This document shows, one piece after another, positions 1-12,208 of a stretch of 64,000 nucleotides of DNA (positions are counted from its first letter, which is position 1; the number at the start of each line of letters is the position of its first letter). Below the pieces are notes generated by a model that searched no databases, was not told the origin of the DNA, and saw only the letters and a list, made by a program, of their open reading frames with translations. The position numbers and the translations under genes were made by a program. This DNA is from Athripsodes cinereus (Eukaryota > Arthropoda > Insecta > Trichoptera > Leptoceridae): contig OX388316.1 in the NCBI GenBank assembly GCA_947579605.1, positions 14,821,290 through 14,885,289 of the forward strand. The letters run 5' to 3'.

Positions 1-2436
1 GAACCTGCCCGTAGCCCATGGCTAAATAATGTTTTTATTGTACCCAAAAAAGATGGTACTGGTCGATTTGTATTAGACCCTCGTAGATTAAATGACGTCA
101 CTAAGACCGACTGCTATAGACTTCCCAATATCAATCGCATATTAGATAACCTTCGTGATACCAAGTTTCTTACAAGTCTTGATTTAAGTCACGGTTTTTG
201 GCAATTGCCCCTATCACTCGAAAGCCGTCCAAAAACTGCCTTTTTTGTGGAAGGTAGAGGACAATATCACTTTAAAGTCACCCCATTTGGACTGAAGAAT
301 ATACCTGCTGAAATGCAAAGACTCATGGACAAACTCTTTTCTGATCTTGGTGATCATGTTTTCTGCTATCTGGATGATATCTTAATTTGTAGTCCTACAT
401 TTGAATCTCACATTGCCTCCTTGAAGACCGTATTTCAACGCTTAAATGAAGCCAATCTTACTATAAAGTTAAAGAAATCTGTTTTTTGTAAAGATTCATT
501 AAAATATCTTGGTCACGTCATCAACCAAGACGGTATTACTACCGCCCCCGAAAAAATAAATGTAATGTTAAATTATCCACGTCCCACTTCAACTAAGGAA
601 CTAAGAGGTTTCCTTGGAATGTGTTCTTACTATAGACGTTTTATCAAATCATTTTCTGCTATTGCCTCTCCTCTTTGCAAGTTGACAAGTAAGAAATTTA
701 ATAAACAATTTTCTTGGAATAATGAAGCCGAACAATCTTTCATTGCTTTAAAATCTGCCATGATAACGGCCCCTGTATTGAAACCCCCTGACTATTCGCT
801 ACCTTATATACTTACTTGCGATGCTAGTGCAATAAGCATAGGTAGTTTCCTTTCACAAAAATCTCCTGATGGAACTGAGCATGCCATAGCTTATTTCTCC
901 CGTAAACTTTCTGATACTGAACAACATTATTCCACTACTGACCGCGAATTACTTGCTGTCGTAGATTCTGTACATCATTTTCGTAGCTACTTAGAAGGTA
1001 CTCATTTTACCCTTATGAGCGATCATGGATGTTTGAAATATCTAAAAACCATTTCTTCTCCCAGCGGACGTTTAGCCAGATGGGCTATGCGTCTATCACA
1101 ATACAGTTTTGATTTTGTTTATAAGAAAGGTTGTGAAAACAAACTTGCTGATGGACTCAGTCGAATTCCTGTTTCTGCCTTCACTTTTCCTTCTGTTTAT
1201 ACCAATGTCTCCGATCCATGGTATCGTAAAGTCTACAAATCTTGTGAAGAAAGACCTCAAGACTGCCATAATTTCATGTTAGAGGATGGTCACCTCTATA
1301 GATACTGTAAAAATAAGAAACCTAATAATTCTTCCCCAGATTCTTCATTTTGGAGACTTGTTGTGCCTTCTGATCAACTTGAACCTTTAATTTCAGAATT
1401 TCATGATAACAATTGCCATCCTGGAGTTTTAAAAACTCATGCCTATCTTTCTCAAACTTTCTATTGCCGTGGTTTATTGTCCGCCATTAAGGATTATGTA
1501 AAGCAGTGCCAAACATGTAAGGCATATAAACATAATAACCAAGCGCCTCATGGATTAATGAAAAACCCAAAACCCGTTACTAAACCTATGGAATCATTGA
1601 GTATTGACCTGGTAGGACCATTACCCATGTCATATAAGCGCAACGTGCATATCCTTACTGTTGTAGATATCTTTACTAAATATCTTTGGGCTTTTCCACT
1701 ACGAAACCCTACATCTAAAGAAATAATCAAACTACTCGAGGAACGAATTTTTCTTCCCTATTGTATTCCGCGGTGTGTTGTCTTGGACAACGGCCGACAG
1801 TTCGTTGCTAAAGAATTTAAATCATTTTTACATTCTTATGGTATCAATGACTTGTTTTATAATGCATATTATCACCCACAGAATAACCCCGTTGAAAGAT
1901 ACAATTCTACTCTTCTTACTGCTCTTTCTATATTGGTAGAAAATGATCAACGTTCTTGGTGTTCCAAGCTTCCAAAAATCTGTTCTTGTATTAATAGTAC
2001 TGTAAATGTAACCACAGGTTACTCTCCCTATTTCCTTGTACATGGTACAGAATATGTTCCTCATGCCTCCTTCCATAGAACTGTCAATGCCTCTGATAGT
2101 GGTACCTTAGAAGCATTTGCCGAACAACGTCAACGTCGTTTATCAGAAATGAACGCGCTTTACGACGAAATTTCCTCCTCATTGACCAAGGCTTTCCATC
2201 GTAATGCCGATAGATATAACCTTCGTCGCAAAACTCTTCGTCTGGACATAGGTCAAATTGTCTGGAGAAGGTCATTTGTTCATAGCAACGCTGCGAATTA
2301 TTTTTCAAAGAAATTGGCACCTCGTTTCATCAAGTCTCAGGTTCACCGAATCATATCCCCTAACGTATACGAGCTATGCGATGTAGATACTGGAGCAATG
2401 GGAAACTATCATGCTAAGGATATCATTAAGTTCTGA
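1..2436 (+). CDS. pol: Pol polyprotein (RT, RNase H, integrase), N-terminus cut by window edge
   Basis: The frame is open from base 1; the first ATG-like position is irrelevant because RT motifs (SPW, VPKKDG, the LDLSHGFWQ block) lie before base 205. Counting residues from 205, the catalytic YLDD is at 55-58 and the RNase H acidic residues are at D206, E248, D273 and D316. The integrase zinc finger has H405, H412, C435 and C438. The integrase triad is D468 (SIDLVG), D528 (LDNG) and E564 (VERYN). A GPY/F-like C-terminal module is degenerate but recognisable near residues 690-743. All catalytic residues are present and there is no frameshift or stop, so this is a young and possibly competent copy. 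The enzyme would copy element RNA to DNA in cytoplasmic particles and integrate it in the nucleus. The missing N-terminus would hold protease and the start of RT. Confidence 0.93.
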   Translation, partial: EPARSPWLNNVFIVPKKDGTGRFVLDPRRLNDVTKTDCYRLPNINRILDNLRDTKFLTSLDLSHGFWQLPLSLESRPKTAFFVEGRGQYHFKVTPFGLKNIPAEMQRLMDKLFSDLGDHVFCYLDDILICSPTFESHIASLKTVFQRLNEANLTIKLKKSVFCKDSLKYLGHVINQDGITTAPEKINVMLNYPRPTSTKELRGFLGMCSYYRRFIKSFSAIASPLCKLTSKKFNKQFSWNNEAEQSFIALKSAMITAPVLKPPDYSLPYILTCDASAISIGSFLSQKSPDGTEHAIAYFSRKLSDTEQHYSTTDRELLAVVDSVHHFRSYLEGTHFTLMSDHGCLKYLKTISSPSGRLARWAMRLSQYSFDFVYKKGCENKLADGLSRIPVSAFTFPSVYTNVSDPWYRKVYKSCEERPQDCHNFMLEDGHLYRYCKNKKPNNSSPDSSFWRLVVPSDQLEPLISEFHDNNCHPGVLKTHAYLSQTFYCRGLLSAIKDYVKQCQTCKAYKHNNQAPHGLMKNPKPVTKPMESLSIDLVGPLPMSYKRNVHILTVVDIFTKYLWAFPLRNPTSKEIIKLLEERIFLPYCIPRCVVLDNGRQFVAKEFKSFLHSYGINDLFYNAYYHPQNNPVERYNSTLLTALSILVENDQRSWCSKLPKICSCINSTVNVTTGYSPYFLVHGTEYVPHASFHRTVNASDSGTLEAFAEQRQRRLSEMNALYDEISSSLTKAFHRNADRYNLRRKTLRLDIGQIVWRRSFVHSNAANYFSKKLAPRFIKSQVHRIISPNVYELCDVDTGAMGNYHAKDIIKF

Positions 2437-3906
2437 GTCTTAGGTATGTGTTTCTCCAAAATTTTGTTGTTATATTTCATTCTGAATGTAAATCCATCAA
2501 TGTAAACTTGAAATTTTGGTAATGTAAAGAATTTATGTAAAAATGTAATGTTTTCTTGGGCTGCAATTTTAATGAATAAAAAAAACTATGTCTATACATC
2601 ACAGGTCAATGTTAATAGTGAATTTTGTATGTAATAACAATGTTAGACTCACAAAAGAAATTATATTTACAGTCATAGTAATGTCAAAGGAATTATCTTT
2701 CTTTCTTCTTTAAAGCAAAATAAATTATAATACTGTTAATAGTCAAAAATTTGGTATTTCTACTCTTCAAGTACTTGTAACTTTTGCAGCCCATCTTATT
2801 GTAAACATTTAGTTAAGAAATCTCATAGAGGCTCTTCAAGGTTCTGCTTCTGTGAGAATTTTGAATTGTTCGAACTTTGTGGCGCCCTTAAATAATATTT
2901 TTTTTATGTTTGATCACCTTTTTTTTGTTTGCGCCCGTGGATGCCTGAAGTTGCCTTTATCATCTCATATGCTAGCCGTTTTCAGTAGCAACGTGTTCGC
3001 AATAATCTGAACCCATCCACTGTCGCAGACAAAAGACATACAACATGTTAGTTTTAAAGAATTTTGTACTGTATAACTGATGTAATTTTGACCCTCCAGT
3101 ATACGAAAGTATACGAATTCTTTTGTTGTTTTCCTTAAATTTTTGCGTGAACTCATGAATCACTGAGTTAAGTGGTAACTGATTTATTTATTTGTTTATT
3201 TATATATTTATATATTTCAAGGTGTAAAAGTAGAAAGTATGTCAGATTGCGCAATAAAAGATGAAGTATGAAAGTGTGTGAAAGGTTACCACTAATTCTC
3301 TTAGTATATCAAATCATTAATTCTAAATCTTAAATTGAGGGTCAAGGTCGCATCAGTCAAATTAAAATAAGTTTGTTGTGTTTCAACTTCTAGTGTGCAT
3401 GGTTTTGTAAATAAATCATATGGCAAGGTTTCTCACATGGTGTGAACCTGCTGGCCATTTTGCGGCAACTTTACTGTATGGAATGCGTACCCTTACAGTA
3501 ATTTCTATTTGCCTAGTATGAATGTTAAGGAGTCATTGGATGATTCGCCATCTTCCATGTACATCTCCTGGTTTAGACTGATATAGAGGTATGACTAATC
3601 GTCCTACCCTAATACAATCAGTTCTAACTCAAATTATCTTAGTTAAATTTTCAATTTTTTTTTATGCCCGACAAGCTTATTGTCCAAGTGAGGTTTGAGG
3701 ACGCTCAAACAAAGAAAATTCATACAGGTCGCTTAGAGAAGCTCTGCGCGATAGGTTTGGTACCTGATATTAACCATTTGCCTGTATGAAATTGGTGGGA
3801 AGTTTCCACAAAAGAAAAATGCTATAGGGTAAAGGATTACCGCCCTTATAATAGAGGTAGATCAGATATAATTGTAATGGATACCTCCTCTTGGAGTAAA
3901 GAAAAG
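2437..3906 (+). other. Non-coding 3' internal region of the Ty3-type element
   Basis: About 1.47 kb between the pol stop and the probable 3' LTR. No ORF with family motifs is present on either strand; the short minus-strand frames at 2965-3163 overlap each other in two frames and look random. A purine-rich stretch just before 3907 (GGAGTAAAGAAAAG) could be the polypurine tract. A long 3' region without env argues against an errantivirus-type, env-bearing copy. Confidence 0.45.
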
Positions 3907-4780
3907 TGTTTGTAAAATTGTTGAAGGTTTTGTTATATTATGTAAAAAGATTTTTTTTTGTTTTGCCTTAAGCATGTAAAGGTTTACCTAGAAGTATGGC
4001 GAGAACATTGTCTACGATCCCGTTTCCGCGACCTGTTCTGTCGGTGCATCTTCCTGGTCCCTTGCTTGCTTGAGACATGTCTATTTGTAAGGAATAGTTA
4101 AGAATTTGTTACCAATGTCTGAGCGAAAAATTTGTATCTTGTTTTGACACTCACAGTGTTGTAAAATCTATCTTGTTTTGACACTCACAGTGTTGTAAAA
4201 TCTATCTTGTTTTGACACTCACAGTGTTGTAAAATCTTTTCTTATCTCTGACACTCACAGTATTGTAAAATCTTTCTTGTCTCTGATACTGACAGTTTTG
4301 TAGAATCCTTCTTATTACTGACTTTGAGACTTTTCTTTTTTTTTATTCATTTTTTTTTTCTTTAAAAAACAACTTGAGATGGTGTCGTAGGACCTTTATA
4401 AAATGATAGCGTTAAAAGGGTACTAGTGTTGCCATCTATCGAAATCCTGTGAAAGCCCTGGCCCCTATCTAGAGTAATCGTAAATACCTTTTGATATTAT
4501 CATAAAAACAGATTCCTTCTTCTTGATCCTTTTCCGGGAGTCAGCCATTTTGGCCAGTCTCCTCCTATTCGTCTTACAATGGAGAATAGCAGGAACTCGC
4601 TCCATAAAAATATCTCCTTTCTTCTTCAAAATACTGTGAGTGTCGCTTTTATAATGTAATTCAGTATTAAAAACTGTTTATTGTTTTGTTTGGTGTAATA
4701 ATAAACTGTGTAACCATATTCTTCGTCAATAAACTGATCGTACAACATCATGCTAGTGTTTACTTAATACAACCACCACA
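3907..4780 (+). repeat. Probable 3' LTR of the Ty3-type element
   Basis: The segment starts TGTTTG after a purine-rich tract and ends CCACCACA, giving TGT...ACA termini. It holds a TATA-like TTATAAAATG near 4397 and two AATAAAC-type polyadenylation signals at about 4707-4733, in the expected U3-R-U5 order. A 34-bp tandem array lies in the presumed U3. The partner 5' LTR is outside the window, so the boundaries are inferred and could be off by tens of bases. Confidence 0.4.
4137..4310 (+). repeat. 34-bp tandem repeat in presumed U3
   Basis: Three near-identical 34-bp units start at 4137, 4171 and 4205, each containing TTGACACTCACAGTGTTG. They are followed by two or three degraded units to about 4310. 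Every unit carries the dyad CACTCACAGTG. Tandem repeats in LTR U3 regions commonly act as enhancer or insulator-like arrays; a function here is inference only. Confidence 0.85.
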
Positions 4781-4784
4781 ATAA

Positions 4785-5009
4785 ATTTACCCAACGATAA
4801 ACCCTGAGAGAGTCACTGAAATCTGCCGACTATGGGAAGGAATGTTACACCGTCCAAGAGACGCTTATATGGACCTACTGAAGAGAGACATGAACTGTGG
4901 TGCATACGTAGAGCTGAAGAGACTGGCTGAGAATAGGGAGGAATGGAGGAGAAAATCCAAACTCGTTGCAGACCAATCCAATGGATTGTTACCCATTAAA
5001 ATATACTAA
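4785..5009 (+). pseudogene. LINE reverse transcriptase C-terminal tail
   Basis: The frame is open from 4785 to a TAA at 5007-5009. It reads a LINE C-terminal tail: RPRDAYMDLLKRDMNCGAY, then an acidic/basic stretch ending in an EEWRRKSKLVAD motif. The same layout (RPKRRW, KQDMRDCG, RAEWRRK, ADP) closes the RTE-like LINE at 24660. The upstream RT domains are missing. The frame opens five bases after the presumed LTR end, so the LTR element may have inserted into an older LINE copy whose upstream half lies outside the window. Confidence 0.6.
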
Positions 5010-8000
5010 TTAATTGTAATCAGATATCTTTTAGGGAAATTTGAGAAGCTTATAGAGATTAAAGGCGTACTTAATTTGTTTCAATAATTGAAGCAGAAAA
5101 ACTGTCCCTTTTAGAAAAATACATAGGTACGTTCATAAGAATAAAATAAGTTTGAATAGCCAATTTGACATAAGAATTAATATTCCTTAAATATATATTT
5201 AGTCCATTCTGATATTTTCCCATGCAAATGTATTCTTAATGTGAATAATTATTCTTTAAATAGTATTAAATTTGTATAAACTCCATAGAATTTTGTCCAT
5301 ATTATTCTTATTATGGCCCTCTCGAAGATTTTGTTCCCACGTTTAGTCGAATGAAAGAATATAATTTGTCATTAGGCTTGTATGGGAAATCCATCAATAT
5401 CGTGCGAGTTGATCTTCATAATAATATATTACATATTAGGTATATTAAAAGTTGATTAATGTGTTGATAGAATTGGAGTTCCTTTTTCAACTTAATTGTA
5501 TTTTTAATTATGTTAATATTATTGGTGCATCCACATCATTTAGGAAGACGCTATGGGAATTAGATAATGAAAAGGAAGGATGATTTTGGAGGTGGTTTCT
5601 ATGGGTTTACAAAACATCAACCAATATGGGAACCGAGATGAAAGAAAATTACATTCACTACATATCTACTTTATCTATTGAAAATTTTAGGGAATGTAAA
5701 TGTATATGTATATTAGTTATTTACGGAACGTTGCACTCTTATTAGGTTGACACTGTCTATTTATTTTTGTTTTAAAATTTGACAAAATAAACTATATTTT
5801 TATTATTATACATTTTTTAGTACAAGCGAGAGATATAGGCACACAGAAAGGTTATTAATAAAATTTTGTTTGCTTTGTTATTTAAATGTCCATAATACTC
5901 CGTCGATGTTAAGTATATGCAATTGAGTGGGTAAAATTAAAGAGATGTCTTGTCAGCACTGTGTAATAAAATGTACACAGAAATGTACATTTGTGTTTTT
6001 ATTACTCTACAACCTGTCTGGGGGTCACAATAAAAACACTGACAAACGATCAACAGTGTCCAATTAAAGCTTCTGTGTGTCCAAAATAATGTAATAAATT
6101 GTCTTACCCAAAATTCTTCACTCTCACAAACAATGTCCGTATGAAATTCTAATATAAAATTAGAGACAAGAATGTATATAAAAGTATAACAAACATACCT
6201 AAGCTTTTATTAGCTATTGTGTCCAATGGTGTTTTCTGATTTTATTAGACAAATAAAACACTAATTTTATTAAGAATATTTTTTTATGGAATGCTTATCT
6301 TTTAATATGTTAAAAGAATTAACGTTTTTTTGTGTTCACGTAGGTGATTTAAACATTATAATCTGTTTGTATGCAAACATTGTAAATTTTGCAATCGTTT
6401 ATTTTTTCTTTTGTTATGTTATGTTATGTGATGATATTTTTGATATGTTATATTATTGATTTTAATCGGTTTAAGTATTTTTTTCATTTAATTTATTAAT
6501 ACTAATGAGAATAGTAACTCTCTTTAACATTCGTGTAGGAACAATTGAAACAAATTATCACTGCTTTTTGGAAATAAATACTAACATAAATAAATATCGA
6601 GTTTATCGCAAATGATAATTTTAATCGCCGAATACGGCACCAAAAAACTTGAATAGTAAAATTTTAAACAGAATTTAATTTTAGAAATATATGCACGAGT
6701 TACCGGATTTTTGATGACCTTGATCTGCACTCGTTGTTTCAGTATCATTTTCTTCGATTTTATAGTGTTGTAAACTACTCACATTTTTCTTCATTGCAAT
6801 TTGTTAAAATTGCAGAAAATTTATTCTCACAATGTTGCCTATTTTTTTCATAATTACCTTAGATTTATTATAAAATATGTAAAAAGGTATATAAGCATGG
6901 TGTACAAAGGTTTAAAAAATCTCAAATTAATCAATCAACACAATTTTTGACTTGAGCATTATCTCTAATACTCCTCTCTTATTTTTATTCACAGTTATCT
7001 ATCAATGTGGGTGGATATTTGGACTGCAGAGGGACAACAATGTGATAAAGTAAAAGGTAAGTAGGTGACTTCCATTACTAGATAATAGATAGTTTGGTAG
7101 GTAGAAGTAGTAGTAGTAGGATAGGTATATAATAATATTGTCCGGCAGTTAACAATGAAACATTAATAAAATTAAGTAGACAAGATAATACACTAGTCTT
7201 GTTGAGCTTGCCTATCTAAATACATACTACCTACATATTGTTATTATTATAGGTAGGCACATATCCATTGTTAATAGTAGGTAGGTATAGGTATTATGTA
7301 TAATCAAACATATACTTATGTGTATTATAACGTACCTATAGTAAGAGAATTTGTAAATTTTGTTATAACATGTCGTATTAAAGCCCGAAAATAAGCCTTG
7401 GCCGATGCAGTAAATCCAAAAATCGAAAAAGTCTGTTGCAAGTACGAAAATATATGTTTTGATATCATACAACAAAGTAAAATATAATATGCACTGTTTG
7501 ATTGCAAGAGAAATGGACGAAAATAATATAATTATGTACTTCGAATGAGTGTAGAAGAAAAAACAATGTCTGATACAATTACATAGATTATGAGTGAATG
7601 GTCTTGAGAAGAATATAATTTATTGACACAGTTATATTAATATAGGTACAACCATATAGGATCATATAAAAATATTGATTTCATTATATTTTTTTGTTTA
7701 ATCTCTGGTAAATTGTTTTTCTGTAAGAAGCTTTAATAAATTTGTAATTCAAAAGTTAAATATGTTTCACACACTACGGTCAAATCTAGAAAATATGCAT
7801 ACTGTTATTAACAGTTTATTTTCATTCCCCAAGACGTTTTTAAGGGATCACAATTTCAGTAATATACCTTCATATATTTTTTTATTTTGTCCATTCACTG
7901 TCTTTTGAATTTGTCTACCTGCCTAATAAAACAGAACAAATATTTTTTTTACAATCTCAATATGTTTTTCGGGCTTGTTTCGGCGAATGGATGTTTTCGG

Positions 8001-8262
8001 TATTGGTCTTAAATAGACAGGAACCTACTATCAATAAAGAAGGCTTACCTCTGTGAAACGTTAGAATTAATCGCTAAATAAATGTGTATCCCAAATTGTT
8101 TAGTAAAAAATGCGGTTACGAAATGGATTACTGGTAATGAAGACCTAATGTGGAAAATGTAGGAAAAAATAGAAAATTAACTTTGTAATTTATGATTTTT
8201 TAGCTTAATACTTTCGTAATTTCTTCGAATGCTAAATTAATTTGACTTTATATTTTCTACAA
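5010..8262. other. AT-rich spacer without recognised genes
   Basis: I see no supported coding region. The stretch holds AT-rich simple sequence, a partly self-complementary patch near 5967-6005 (a TAATAAAATG half facing TTTTTATTA), and scattered TAGGTA/TACCTA tracts from about 7080 to 7340. The overlapping minus-strand frames at 7227-7507 are low-complexity and in competing frames. Confidence 0.5.
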
Positions 8263-8562
8263 TAACTACTACTATTTATAAAATACCATTACGGTATGTC
8301 CCACAAATGGCAGCACCTCATTACTGAATTTAAGATACAAAATATCTTTATTTTTAGCCAGCAGTCCAGCTGCATGTAATAAACACGCAAGGCATCTTTG
8401 CAACAAAACTACAAAAAAAATACGACTTTCAGGATGGGTGGCAAACCATATCGAGAATTTAAGCTGTGTCTTTTGTCTTTTCGAAAATTTGCCTTTTACA
8501 GGAGACTCGAAAGCTTACGGAAAAGAGTATAAGTCCAACTTTTTGCTGGATACCCCACGGAA
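8263..8562 (-). repeat. SINE-like repeat, near full length copy 1
   Basis: Reverse-oriented copy of the window's commonest interspersed repeat. Read on the minus strand it runs from CCGTGGGGTATCC through a GTTTGCCACCCATCCTGAA block to a 3' end with TGTGGGACATACCGTAATGG, then (TAG)n-like sequence. The small plus-strand frame at 8438-8659 lies inside it and is not a gene. Compared with the 40.8-kb copy the 3' half is diverged. Confidence 0.75.
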
Positions 8563-9852
8563 CTTAATCAAAGAGGATATGTTTATATATTTGAATAGGA
8601 TTAACCAGGATATGACTGGACAACGTAAAATTGGAAGACTCTATCATTATAGATCTTAACAATAATTGTTACCCAGTTATTGAAAAGAAATATATATGTC
8701 TAGAATTAAAAAAAATAGTGCAAAAATATTAACGAATAATTTTTTAAAATGTGAAAGAATTGGTACGCGTGTTTTCTTGCATCGGTATGATGAACAAAGT
8801 TTAATAAAATTATGATTGTTTTTATATACTAAATTATAAAACAATGCGTACCTACAGAAGTACAGTGCATGCATCTAAATTTGAAAATAAAATTTGTTTG
8901 AAAAACGTAATTTTATCAACATCTTTCAAATATTCACATCTTCTATATAATATGAACGTTCCTGGGTAGGAACTAACACGGTATTTAAAAATATAATAAT
9001 AATATTACATATTATGTACACACTTGGATATATTCCACAATAATTTGAATATTCTCAGGTATTCTCCTATTGGTGGAATATTCACGTTGTAGAATTCACT
9101 CATGTGTGAAAGTATTACCTTCTACAAGCGATCTACAACACTCACACATACATATATACATACATTGCTTCTTACGTTTATATCAACTAATATACCTAAA
9201 TACCTAGGAAGGTACCTACATTTATATCTAATATTATTGCTTTAAGGTACCTAACCGTAGTTAGATTATACCTACCCATTTAATATGTATTGTCTATTAG
9301 GTAAGTTATATTAAGATAACGTATTAAGTTATTCAACGTTATTTACTAAAGGGGAATTTACAAAGGACATTGGTGACACTCGACAGCACATGTTACGTAG
9401 GTGGGTGGTTATTTTTTTTTTAATTAAATATTTCCTAACTTATTTAAGTATATATCTAATTAGTTATATATTATTGTGAACTCTCTCTCTTGTCTGAGGA
9501 AAATGGCAGCGGTAGATCCTCTGAGTAATCTCTCTTCTCTTTTATAAAAAGCCTTTGCTTATTACAACTTTAATTAGACTAAATAAAAAGAGTTGTCCTC
9601 GGAATAACTAATTACAATAAAGCACATAGGAACAAATAAAACTCTTTTTTGTATAGTTAAGTAGTAAATTTTTTATACTTACTATTCAATTTATTTCATA
9701 TCTTACATCTCATCTAGGGAAATATAAGTGTGCAAATGTATCGAAAATATATGTAAAAATAGAGCAATATAATACCAGTTACCAGTTACTATATTTTTAA
9801 GTTTATATGAGTGGATGCAGACCACTCAAGACACAGAGATATATAATAAGGT
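8563..9852. other. AT-rich spacer without recognised genes
   Basis: No family motif seen on either strand. TACCTA-type motifs are dense between about 9190 and 9290. The short minus-strand frame at 8677-8874 has no recognisable feature. Confidence 0.5.
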
Positions 9853-10056
9853 AGTCCGTAGAACACCTGGTAAAAAATTGGTCTCCCACTCTTCTCCGTA
9901 AGTTTTCGAGTGTCCTGTAAAAGGCAGGTGTTCGAAAAAATTAAGACATTTTACATCTTAAATTCAGCGATGAGGTTTGCCACCCATCCTGAATGTCTGC
10001 TGGTCACCCCATTTGTGGGATATGCCGTGATGGTATAGTAGTAGTAGTAATAGTAG
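9853..10056 (+). repeat. SINE-like repeat, copy 2
   Basis: Plus-strand copy starting at CCGTAGAACACCTGG, with the internal blocks TTGGTCTCCCACTCTTC, GGCAGGTGTTCG and GGTTTGCCACCCATCCTGAA. It ends in CACCCCATTTGTGGGATATG, CCGTGATGGTATAGTAG and a GTA-rich tail. The stretch between CTGAATGTC and TGCTGG is shorter than in the 40.8-kb copy (an internal deletion of roughly 55 bp). Confidence 0.85.
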
Positions 10057-10329
10057 AGACCTCTGTTTATCAATGGAAGTAAATTGTAACCGGAAATCGA
10101 GTAAGATATACCTACCTACAAGCGTTGTGAAATATAAAACTTAAAATTAAATTAAAAAAATGTCATAATCACAAATATTAGTCCAAAACTTGTATTTAAC
10201 GAAAATAAATGGATTTAATATAATATTAAGTGACGATAATATCGCCGAGAAACTAAACTGAGGTATACCAACATAATATTTTAATGTAGGTACTTATACT
10301 GAGGTGCACTTGTATGTAGGTAGGCTATT

Positions 10330-10471
10330 ACTCTTTCGATTCGATCGAAGATGGCGTCAACAACCGTTGACAAGTTGTCAGTACAGTCAACAATCCACGC
10401 CCACCCGTGAATCCCATCGAATCATCATGAGAACTCCACTACAGGCAACAGGCACTACTTGAAGACTTGTT
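10330..10471 (+). other. Candidate 5' exon of an unknown host transcript
   Basis: A patch clearly richer in G+C than its flanks. It holds an ATG in good context (GAAGATGGC near 10348) that opens a 19-codon frame, and it ends at a strong splice donor, GTGAGTAAC, at 10472. These features would fit a 5' untranslated or first exon. No downstream partner exon was recognised in the window, and no homology is claimed. It could equally be an old repeat. Confidence 0.18.
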
Positions 10472-11021
10472 GTGAGTAACTCCGGCCACCGACTCACAAA
10501 TCTATCTCATACAGTTACAAACACACACACATGAGAAATATTCACATTGTCTTTATTTGTTTGTACGAATATTATAGCACGATTCATAAAAGCCAAGCGG
10601 AAAAGGGCGAAACAAAAGAGTTCGAAACTAGATTATAAAATAAGAATCTGTACGTATTTATTATTATTTAATAAAAGAACATACCTATGGTAATTTTTTT
10701 TGGTTTGTTGGTGGTAGTCTTATTCTTGTCAACGCATTTATCGAAATGTTTAAATTAACATAGCACAAGATACCTAAGTTGGATTTTAAATAAAAAGTTA
10801 TAAATATGATCCCATTTTATGTAAAATAATGTATGTGCTCGAAATAATGATGCGAAATACAAAAAATAAAAATGTGATATTTTAATCATCTCACTCTCCT
10901 CAGATGTCAGAACTTTACAACATTTTTACCCACAATTATCTTTTTTTGTAACAAACAGCGAGAATATGTAGCAGTATACGGAATAAAAAAAAAGATGGAA
11001 TAAAAAAAAAAAAAATTTTTT

Positions 11022-11128
11022 TTCTAAGTTGACGGCACTGAAGATGGACTAAGTCCGAAAGGCCTCTGTCAAAATAAAATTTATACAGTGAAAGTAACAG
11101 TGTTTATCATAATCATTTTAATATTAAT
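11022..11128 (+). repeat. Retroposon remnant with hammerhead-like core (copy 1)
   Basis: Homologous to 23191-23299 over its whole length. It contains CTGAAGA at 11038-11044, a T, a GGAC/GTCC stem with a UAA loop, and GAAA at 11057-11060. AT-rich sequence with AGTGAAAGTAACAGTGTTTA follows. The order CTGANGA, stem, GAAA is that of a hammerhead ribozyme core apart from one extra U before the stem. Penelope-like elements are known to carry hammerhead motifs in their terminal repeats, so this is probably a truncated element of that kind. Catalytic activity is not claimed. Confidence 0.6.
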
Positions 11129-11477
11129 AAATTTATATTCTTTTATAGTGTAACCTGGTCGCGAAACAATGGTCTAGCTCTACTAAGACAAGGTAGCTGG
11201 TAATTATTCCATACATATTCAAATGAGTGTCTTACAATTGGATATTTGCTGTACAAACAATAAGAGGGAGACAATTTTATTGGACATATTTCGTGATTGG
11301 TTTATTGCATACCTTTAAAACAATGACAACGTTATAGTGGGAGTGTATGTAATTACACACACTAGACAAAAACACACCCAACCTTTATTACACATACAAA
11401 TATTTTAGACATAAAAAAATATCCTTCTTGTAAGGTTACTGTGTATTGGCAGGTAGGTACCTACGTTAAATTATTAG

Positions 11478-12208
<731 letters not shown>

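Larger units (their letters stand above)
1..4780 (+). mobile_element. Ty3/mdg4-type LTR retrotransposon, 5' part outside window
   Basis: The window opens inside the pol gene of an LTR retrotransposon. The order reverse transcriptase, RNase H, integrase is that of the Ty3/mdg4 group. Pol stops at 2436 and is followed by about 1.47 kb without a supported ORF, including no envelope-like ORF. A probable 3' LTR lies at about 3907-4780. Gag, protease, primer-binding site and the 5' LTR would lie to the left of base 1, so completeness cannot be judged. The right boundary is inferred from a TGT...ACA pair and from a LINE reading frame that opens at 4785. Confidence 0.75.

Noticed and set aside
2965..3163. 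Two minus-strand frames that could be an env or accessory gene
   Set aside because: They overlap in competing frames, are about 63 codons and lack any signal or motif.
4137..4310. Evenly spaced repeats resembling a CRISPR array
   Set aside because: The units are contiguous with no spacers, lie in an LTR and the DNA is eukaryotic.
8438..8659. 73-codon plus-strand frame
   Set aside because: Lies within a reversed SINE-like repeat; equivalent frames are broken in the other copies.
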